DNA of 64,000 nucleotides from contig NC_081414.1 of the NCBI RefSeq assembly GCF_030272615.1, forward strand, positions 909,607,009-909,671,008, in the 5' to 3' direction. The notes beneath the pieces were generated by a model, which was given only the letters and a program-made list of their open reading frames with translations, had not been told where the DNA came from and searched no databases. Source of the DNA: Cryptomeria japonica (lineage: Eukaryota > Streptophyta > Pinopsida > Cupressales > Cupressaceae). Below, piece after piece: positions 56,824-64,000 of the stretch (position 1 is the stretch's first letter; every line of letters starts with the position of its first letter). Made by a program: the position numbers and the translations under genes.

Positions 56824-57150
56824 TTAGGAACAATTATGTTTGAATAACTTGTTGATCATACCTTTTATCTTTTTCCAAATCAAACCATAAATCCATACAC
56901 AATCCATTTTCATGCATCCTAACATAAATTCATTCTTCAGTACTTTGTTCCAACATGTCTTTTTATAGTGATTTTTCAATCCACATAGGGTACAGAGATG
57001 TAAATCCCAACATTTGTCCTTTATATACTCTTTTTTGTTACAATTAGAGAATTTAATTGATTTAACATCTATAACATTATTTCCTTTACCTTTGACATAC
57101 CCCAGGCCTTCGTACTTTTGCCTCATTGTTGGCTCAATTGGTTCTCTCAT
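56824..57150 (-). pseudogene. Zinc-knuckle gag-like remnant
   Basis: The frame MREPIEPTMRQKYEGLGYVK has two tandem knuckles. The second, CTLCGLKNHYKKTC, is an intact C-x2-C-x4-H-x4-C. The first, FSNCNKKEYIKDKC, has the same spacing but F and Y where C and H are expected. Upstream on the same strand (57300-57760) are Lys/Glu-rich, coiled-coil-like segments broken by stops. Together they suggest a decayed gag or related nucleic-acid-binding protein. The element type is not fixed. Confidence 0.5.
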
Positions 57151-57160
57151 TCTCTGTTCA

Positions 57161-58860
57161 TGATATCCTAATCCCTAACCTTTGTAACTCATTCTTTTCA
57201 TAGTCTTCAAACCAACATTATTATCAAAACAACTAGCAACATTTACATAATCATATCTTTAAATATTCGTAGACTCAAAGACATTACCACCTTGCTCACA
57301 AAAAACTTCAAAGGGTGAGGAACACACATCCTTTGTGCCACAAGCAACATCACAAACCAATTTTTTTTATCTTACACATTCATTGTATACTATTAATTGC
57401 TCATTTTCTTCTTTCAATTTCAAAATTTCTTTCATCTATAATTTGTTTTCCTCTTCTAATCCTTTTAACCTTTCTTCCAAATCATTTGTTTTTTCGTTGA
57501 CCTCATCAAGCAATTTTATTATTTCTTCTAACTTTGCAATTTTCTTATTAACTTTTTCTATTTGTTCTCAAGATTAATAATTTTAGTTAAAAATTTACAT
57601 TTTGCTTTCTTTCGCTCTTTAATATTTTTTATTATTTCTAAATTGTATTTCTTCACTTCCATTAATTCCTCTTTTAAAACATCCATCTAACAAATTAAAA
57701 TTTTATTTTCCTTTTTCACCCTTTTCCCTATCTTTCCCATTATTACAAATACTTACAAACTTCCAAACCACAAATTTATTCGTAGATTCAAAATATAGGT
57801 ACAATTTCAAACATCAACCAAAGTTTCCACTATTAGAAAAATACCACAAACTAGAATCTTTATTCAACTGGGACAAAAAAAATAGGGCAAAACTTGATTT
57901 CTTGTGCCTGATTTGTATTCGATCCATAAAAATATTCAAATGACATTCACTTGAAAATATTCAATCTTCAAACTAAAGTGCTCTCCTTATACCTGATGGC
58001 TCCCCCTAAAATGGTGGCTTTATCTCTGATATGCAATTTTCTTCCTTACATACTTAAATACAAGTATCATCTTTTTGTCTCTTTCAACAATGTGTCATTG
58101 TAAATATACATAATTATATAAAATAGAAATTGTAAACTAACTTCTTTAATTACAACATTCTCATTTAACTCTTGTATCTACAATGATTTCTCCATTTTTG
58201 GAAGTCTTAATTTTTTTCAAGAAATAAACAAAACCCTTTATCAACAAACAACAATTACATCCCTTTTTGTTTATTGGTTGCCCATAGTTTCAAATCTCCT
58301 TTGATGTTGAGTAAAAATTTTCTTTAGAAAAGTGCAAAAAACTTGACCTCTTTTGTGGTTGTGGTTCTCCTTCTCAACATTCGAAAAGGCAACATCATCT
58401 AAAAGTGAACCAAAATTAGTGGCAAAGACTATTTTTTTCACACTAATTTGAGTTCAATAATTTAAATGTCATTATTCAATTTTTCATAACTACTTTATTG
58501 AATTAACACCATTCAATAAGTAATTTAAATGACTAAAATTGAAAAGATCCAAAAATAAAAAAGAATAGACCATACACTGCAAGTTGTTAACTGAGGTCAC
58601 CCCTTTTGAGCTACGTGCTCGGTTCCACTTCAAGTGTACATCTGATTCATTAAAATTGATGAAAAATACATCAAATTGCCTTTACTCATCAAAAGTAATT
58701 TAAAAACCTGTAGAATTAATCTTCTGGATTCTCTAGGCAGATATGAACTCACTAAGAGTTCTTTTAAATTCTTCCTGCAACTATAAAATTTTATAAAACC
58801 TTTAACTCTCCAAAATTGCTTACAAAATACCAATTCTAGGTGCTTCTTTGTTATCAACAA
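57161..58860. other. AT-rich intergenic stretch
   Basis: 57300-57760 on the minus strand is the Lys/Glu-rich continuation of the zinc-knuckle remnant. From 57760 to 58860 I see no gene or clear repeat. Confidence 0.4.
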
Positions 58861-58863
58861 ACT

Positions 58864-59380
58864 TGTGGTATAATACTAACACTTTGCCTTTATATAGGCA
58901 AAGTTGTAGGTTCTAGTCTTGTTGTGCATTTAATTTTGCCTTATCCAAAAGATTGCATTTTAATGCATTTTTTTTTTTTTTCAAACACATTCATAACATG
59001 TGGTGCAATGGATAAGGATAAGTCTTATCCCATGAAGTTTGTGGGGTCAAGTCTTCACATGGGTCAAAAGAACTTGCTTTTTCCAAAACTCATGTGAGTA
59101 GCATTTTTTAACTTTATTTCCAATGTTGAGTTGTATTTAAATAAAATCTACTCTCATTAATAAATATGTTGAAATGCATGGGTCATTGGTTAAGGGATGG
59201 GAATTTGGTAGGATGGGTCTTAGGATCAAATCCCGCCAAATACACTTTTTCATTAAATGTAGCATCATACTTTACCTTGTTTTAAATATTATTTGATTTT
59301 TATCCATTTGTGTGTAAATCACATGGCTTAATTGGAGGGCCATTTATTTATTGTGGATAGGTTTTGAGTTCAAATCCCAC
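58864..59380 (+). repeat. Four tandem tRNA-like A-box/B-box modules
   Basis: Pairs resembling the internal polymerase III promoter of tRNAs follow each other on the plus strand. A-like words: TGTGGTATAATAC (58864), TGGTGCAATGG (59001), TGGGTCATTGG (59179) and TGGCTTAATTGG (59324). B-like words: GGTTCTAGTCT (58909), GGGTCAAGTCT (59044), GGATCAAATCC (59223) and AGTTCAAATCC (59367). Spacing from A to B is about 43-45 bp, and units are 137-178 bp long. None folds as a proper tRNA by eye, so these are tRNA-derived (SINE-like) rather than tRNA genes. Confidence 0.5.
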
Positions 59381-59858
59381 TTACTATGCTTTCAAATTGA
59401 CTTTCCATGTGTTAATTTTTTGAATGGTCCACATGGCATCTTCTGATTGGTCCATGTGGTCATATTTGATTGGTTCACTTACTATCAAATGTTAAATTTT
59501 CACTATGACATGTTTCAACCTTTAACAATGTCATGTGTCACCTTTTTTACCATGCTACATGTCATCCTCATAATGCCACATGTCATTTTTTGGTTGAGCC
59601 ACATGTCAATGCACTCATGTCTTTCCCTCAACTTCTGAAGTCCATAACTTTTGCATACGGTGTCCGATTAATCCCATTAAAAATGCATTAGAAAGCTCTT
59701 GAAAAAATATATAGCATGAAATAATTTTTGTAAACTTTAAACATCATCAATTTTTTCTGAGAACATCAATTTTGATTGATTATGGGAGATTCTCCTAGAT
59801 CAATCCTCCTCACTAAGATGCTTTTGGACCAGAAAAAGTTTTTATTTAACAAGTGAAG

Positions 59859-62760
59859 TTACATATCCCTCACTCTTTCGATTCCAATCCATCTAGCCTT
59901 ACTTGGATGCATTCCTTTGAGTCCCATGCGTACATATTCCACATTACCTCTTTGCAAAGTTCTAATCCTTTTGTCAAGAATAACATCTTCCTGCAACTTA
60001 TCAAGATATTCAAGAGCTAAACCATCAATTGAAGGAACTAAAACACTCTCACCTTGATCCATGATCATAGGAGGCTCAACATTCACAATAGAATGCATCT
60101 GCATATATGGAGGTAATTATAACTAGAAAGAATTATCACCAATCTTGTACAAAATCATAAATGGACCATACCTGATTGGTTTAATAATTTTACCTTCACC
60201 TTTAAGACATTATTTTCCGATGTATAACCAAACTTGATCACCAACTTGTAAGTGATGATCAACCTGATGTTTGTCATGTCTATTCTTATACTTGTCTTAA
60301 CTCTTCTCCAATTGTTCCTACACGGCTTGATGAACCAATTGAATCTTATGAATAAACTTTGTGGCTTTGTCTGCATCGCTATGTCCATCCACCATTAAAT
60401 CTTTCTGAAAGATTAGATCTAAAGGATACTTCGGTAAATAACCAAAACATGTCTCAAAAGGAAACGTTCGTGTAGAAGAATGTATGACATGGTTATAGGC
60501 ATGTTGTACATAATGCAATTGTTCATCCCAAACCTTAGGATGCTTGTTACAATATGCTTGGAGTAGATGTACTATTGTTATGTTGATCACTTATGTTTGT
60601 CCATTAGTTTGTGGATGAAAACTACTACTTCTTTGAATCTTGGTGTCCATTAACCTCTGCAAAGTTGACCAAAATTCCTCAAGAAAGCGAGAATCTCGAT
60701 CAAATACAATGGATGTGGGAAAACCAAAATAAACCCAAACATTCTGAAAGAATATATGTGTGGTCTTCTCTCCTATGATTTTCTTTGTACAAGGCATCAA
60801 GACACACATTTTGCTAAATCTATCCACTACCACATACAAGTAATCATGTCCTTGTTTATACATAGGTAAACCCCCTACAAAGTCCATAGATACACCTTCC
60901 CATGGATGAGAAGGTACTGGAAGTGGTATGTACAAACCTAATTTCCTATTACTAGGTTTTCTATTAGCACACATGACACATCCCTTTACATATCTAGACA
61001 TAGCTTCATTCATCTAAGGCCAATAACAATAACGTTGCAACTAAGAAACTATTTTCCTTACACCAAAATGACCAAAAATGAGGGATGTATGTGCTTCTCT
61101 AATTAAATGCACTCTTTCATCCCTTGGAATACATAATTTACCAAGATGATAAATTAGTTTTTCATAAACATGATAATCTAATTCTTCTACTTGATAACCA
61201 TGGATTAGTATCTCATATACATCCTTGAAATCTTCATCTCTAACATACTGTTCAATATAACTTTCATGAGCTAAAGAACTATGTTGTAGAATAATGGATG
61301 CTCCTAACTTTAGTTACATTCTTAGGCTCAAGCCATTTCATGATGGCTTCAACTTTAGAGGGATCAATTTTTAATTCACCACCCCCTATAATATAGCCTA
61401 AATAAACTAAATATTTTTTGCCAAATTCACATTTGGACATCTTTAGACACAGTTTCTCCTTTTTTTAAACATCCAAGAATTTCCTAACATGCATTACATG
61501 ATCTTCCCATTTTTTCTGAAAAATCAGGATATCATCTATGAATGACCTAAGTACATCATTCATAACCCGCATGAATGTAGTAGGATCATTACAAAGCCCA
61601 AAGGGCATAACTAGCCATTTAAACAAATCTTGTTTTTTTTTAAAAGAAGTTTTCCAAATACCACCTTCAAATATTCTAATTTGATGATAACCACTTCTTA
61701 AGTCTAGCTTAGTGAAATAGATTGCAATAGGGGAACAACAATATTAAAATACTAAATGAATTCAACCACAAAACCCTAGCCTAACAACAACAAAGATCCA
61801 CCATAACATATGAAGATTACCTAAGACAATGCAAATCAAATGAAATCACAAAGATTATACCATCACATGTCCAATAGGGTTTGGATCTCCATTCTTCCTA
61901 TCTCCATTGATCTTTCTTGATATATTTGCTCTCAGATTTTATGTGTGCACAAGAGCTCAACAAAGAATGGAAATGTGGTTGCAAGTAGACTTGATCGCAT
62001 GTGAAAATTTGAAAGCCTAGTTGGGTTGATTAGCTAATTGAATGATTAGGAGATTGATAATGAAAGAAGCATCCTCTTATATAGAAGACACTGTAAGAAA
62101 TGGAGGGATAAGATTAAGAGGTGTAAAAGATAAATGGTTGGCTAGGATTAGAGGGTAGGTAGAGAAAATAAGAAAATAATGAGAGGGTAGGTAGTGTAGG
62201 AATTAAGAGATGAATGACATGTGTCATGGGTAGAAAAGGCTAATGAATTAATTAAATAAATAAAGATTTATTTAATTAATAGAAGAAGTGGGATCAATTA
62301 AATAAATAAAAATATTTATTTAATTAAGGAAAAGGATAATTTAAATAAATAAAGGTATTTATTTAAATGAGAAATGAGGCTAGAAGAGGATAAATGAATT
62401 AATTAAATAAATAAAGATTCATTTAATTAATAGAAGAATTAGGCTTAGATAATTAAATAAATTAAAATATTTATTTAATTAGATAGGACAATTTTAGGTG
62501 TCTACAGATCTAACAAATCATCAATATGAGGAAGAGGATAAAGATTCTTCACCGTGATCTTGTTTAATACACAAAAATCCACACATTCTCTAAATACCAT
62601 CTTTTTTTGGCACCAACACAACAGGCGATCCACATGGAGATGTACTTGTTCAAATGACTCCTTTCTCAAGAAACTCTTGCACTTTCTTCTTTATTTATTC
62701 ATTCTCAATAACTGATAGCTTGTGCATACCAATGTTAGGAAGAGGGACATTGATCCAGGG
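59859..62760 (-). pseudogene. pol: Ty3/gypsy pol remnant F, RNase H deleted
   Basis: In element order: SPCGSPVVLVPKKDG and CVDFCVLNKITV (62650-62520), a truncated foreign LTR (61726-62506), then [35 protein letters not shown] and FIDDILIF of the reverse transcriptase (61725-61480). At about 61315 the text jumps from the tether segment straight to the integrase side, so RNase H is lost. Integrase follows: HLIREAHTSLIFGHFG with CVMCANRK, then WEGVSMDFVGGLP, IVFDRDSRF and HPQTNGQT. A chromodomain-like tail (DVILDKRIRTLQRGNVEYV) lies at 59860-60100. Many stops and shifts. The single RNase H slot and the tail suggest a chromovirus-type element, different from A and C. Confidence 0.8.
61726..62506 (-). 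mobile_element. Truncated solo LTR of the element C family
   Basis: It matches the C LTR from AACAACAATATT to the terminal GGTGTCTACA, including the five AT-rich inverted repeats, with many base changes. About 28 bp at the low-coordinate end are missing or replaced. It sits inside the reverse transcriptase of remnant F. No target duplication was found. Confidence 0.8.
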
Positions 62761-63569
62761 GCATCCTCGGTTCATAGCAATCTTGCATCAAGCAAAAATA
62801 TTTCCTTTCTGTTTTTGGTTTCGGTTTGCAATTTCAGCATTTATTTCTATATGTCCCAGATTTGGCTCACCAGAATCTATGGAGTTGGATTTTGGCTTGG
62901 AGACTTGATCATCTTCCTTATTCCCAAACCGTGGAGCACTTGGATTGTTTTCCAGCAAGTTTTTCGCTACCAGTTTCCTGTCACCAGTTGACATTTTCCT
63001 ATCACCAGTTGACATTTTCCTATTACCGATTGCCTGGACCTATTTGCATTGGTGATCTATCAGATCCCTTTCATATCTTGTGTTTTCCTAAGCATTGATT
63101 TCGATGTTACTTGCCATGTGACTGATCTTTTCCCATGATCTACTCTTCATCGTTTGAATTTTTCGAAGGAGTTTCTTTGGTAGAGGTCGACCTTGTTGGT
63201 TTTGCACGTTAGGTCTTGTTCTTTGGGTTTTGATCCCTTTTTGGGCCAACAAGATCCCCTTGGATCGTATAAATCATTGTAATTGAGCATTAGAATGTAA
63301 CCAAGAAGTTAGACTGATCATAGAAGATAGATCTTAAAATTTGAGGTCCCGGTTGTGACCTATTTTGTATTTTGAGCATGTTTTAGTAGGCATGTGAGCT
63401 AGTTTTTGTAACCCAGTTGTTACTAGTTGGTTGTAATCAGTTTTCATGTTATAATGAAATCGTTTCTTCATTGCCTCCATCATGTCCTCATGTTTTCATT
63501 GTGTTTACTCTTGCTGACTGGTCTAGATTGATCTCTTTGAGGTACCTACTAACCGATAACTGCTTCAAG
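62761..63569. other. Junction zone and LTR-like region of element G
   Basis: 62788-63015 on the minus strand has an open, charged frame that may be pol sequence upstream of remnant F. From about 63200 the plus strand looks like an LTR ending GATAACTGCTTCA just before a primer site. The LTR start was not located. GTTGACATTTTCCTATCACC is tandemly repeated near 62985-63020. Confidence 0.4.
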
Positions 63570-63584
63570 TGGTATCAAAGTGAG
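63570..63584 (+). other. Primer binding site (initiator-Met type), element G
   Basis: TGGTATCAAAGTGAG differs at one position from the usual TGGTATCAGAGC complement of initiator tRNA-Met and follows an LTR-like end. Confidence 0.6.
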
Positions 63585-63677
63585 TTTTTCATTTCATAGA
63601 TTGTGTTGTCTTGAGAATTTTGTTGTAGGGTGGCCAACTGTGGATCCGACTTGCACCTACGAAGGACTGGTGTAAAC

Positions 63678-64000
63678 ATGGCGCAAAGAGGAACTAGAAA
63701 TGGTGGAGTGTGTGGGAATGCAAACCCTGCTGTGATGGAATGTTGTGAGGAATAGCAGCCTAGTTGGAAGCTGTGGACACAACCCAGAGAAGAGGCCAAC
63801 ACATTGAAGATGTAAATGAAGATGAAGGAGAAGAAGCCCCAACAGAACAAGTAAACCCATTGACAGTTGATCTGGATGAGGAAAGGTTTTTGAGGGTTTT
63901 GAGTAGGGCGAATACTAAACCTCATTTTACCCCACCGATTATGATGGAAAGTTGGATTCAGATGAATTGATGGATTGGATCTCAGAGATGAAGAAATATT
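63678..64000 (+). pseudogene. gag: Start of a Ty3/gypsy gag, element G (cut by window end)
   Basis: Opens MAQRGTRNGGVCGNANPAV, then TTQRRGQHIEDVNEDEGEE, RFLRVLSRAN, and, after a shift near 63938, DYDGKLDSDELMDWISEMKK, the beginning of the gag capsid core of chromovirus-type elements. A TAG at about 63749 and two frame changes make it a pseudogene. The rest lies beyond the window. Confidence 0.6.

Noticed and set aside
58864-59380. Functional tRNA genes
   Set aside because: A- and B-like boxes are present but I could not form acceptor and anticodon stems.

Overview
The window is nuclear DNA of a seed plant with a large, repeat-rich genome. It fits a conifer or other gymnosperm best: one gene spread over more than 24 kb, nested Tat-type Ty3/gypsy elements, and almost no other host coding sequence. 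The species cannot be fixed from the sequence alone.

The only convincing host gene is on the minus strand (526-24824). It encodes a short-chain dehydrogenase/reductase of the carbonyl reductase / (neo)menthol dehydrogenase-like group. Four exons are visible, all joined in phase 0 at good splice sites, with the TGxxxGxG, NNAA, VNVSS and YxxxK motifs intact. Exons 2 and 3 are separated by an intron of 23.2 kb. That intron holds Copia-like LTR pieces and a head-to-head pair of related Ty3/gypsy fragments. Element B (7792-11515, + strand) has a 5' LTR, primer site and gag. Element A (11516-20959, - strand) has a 5' LTR, primer site and gag-less pol, plus an antisense plant-mobile-domain (PMD) gene with a recognisable intron. 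The first coding exon, with the start codon, was not found.

The right half is a set of nested insertions. A LINE-like remnant (25695-26009 and 55417-56378) is split by element D (26015-55416), a pol-less element with 3.1-kb LTRs and a CCCCC target duplication. The right LTR of D is in turn split by element C (32829-47432, target duplication GGTTG) and element E (48201-53184, target duplication GGATC). C is a very young, nearly complete Tat-type element. Its LTRs are almost identical, but gag-pol carries one internal TAG and a YVND reverse-transcriptase active site. Between pol and the 3' LTR it has an antisense PMD fragment next to an array of seven hairpins whose stems covary. E has no visible LTRs or known transposon domain; it carries a decayed reading frame of about 1,030 codons that I do not recognise.

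The right end (56.8-64 kb) holds a zinc-knuckle gag-like remnant, four tandem tRNA-like A/B-box modules, an internally deleted Ty3/gypsy pol interrupted by a truncated LTR of the C family, and the start of a further element with an initiator-Met primer site.

The strongest candidates for something undescribed are the covarying hairpin array in C, element E, the tRNA-like tetramer, the short-motif arrays in the C leader, and the intron-bearing antisense PMD genes carried by two separate elements.
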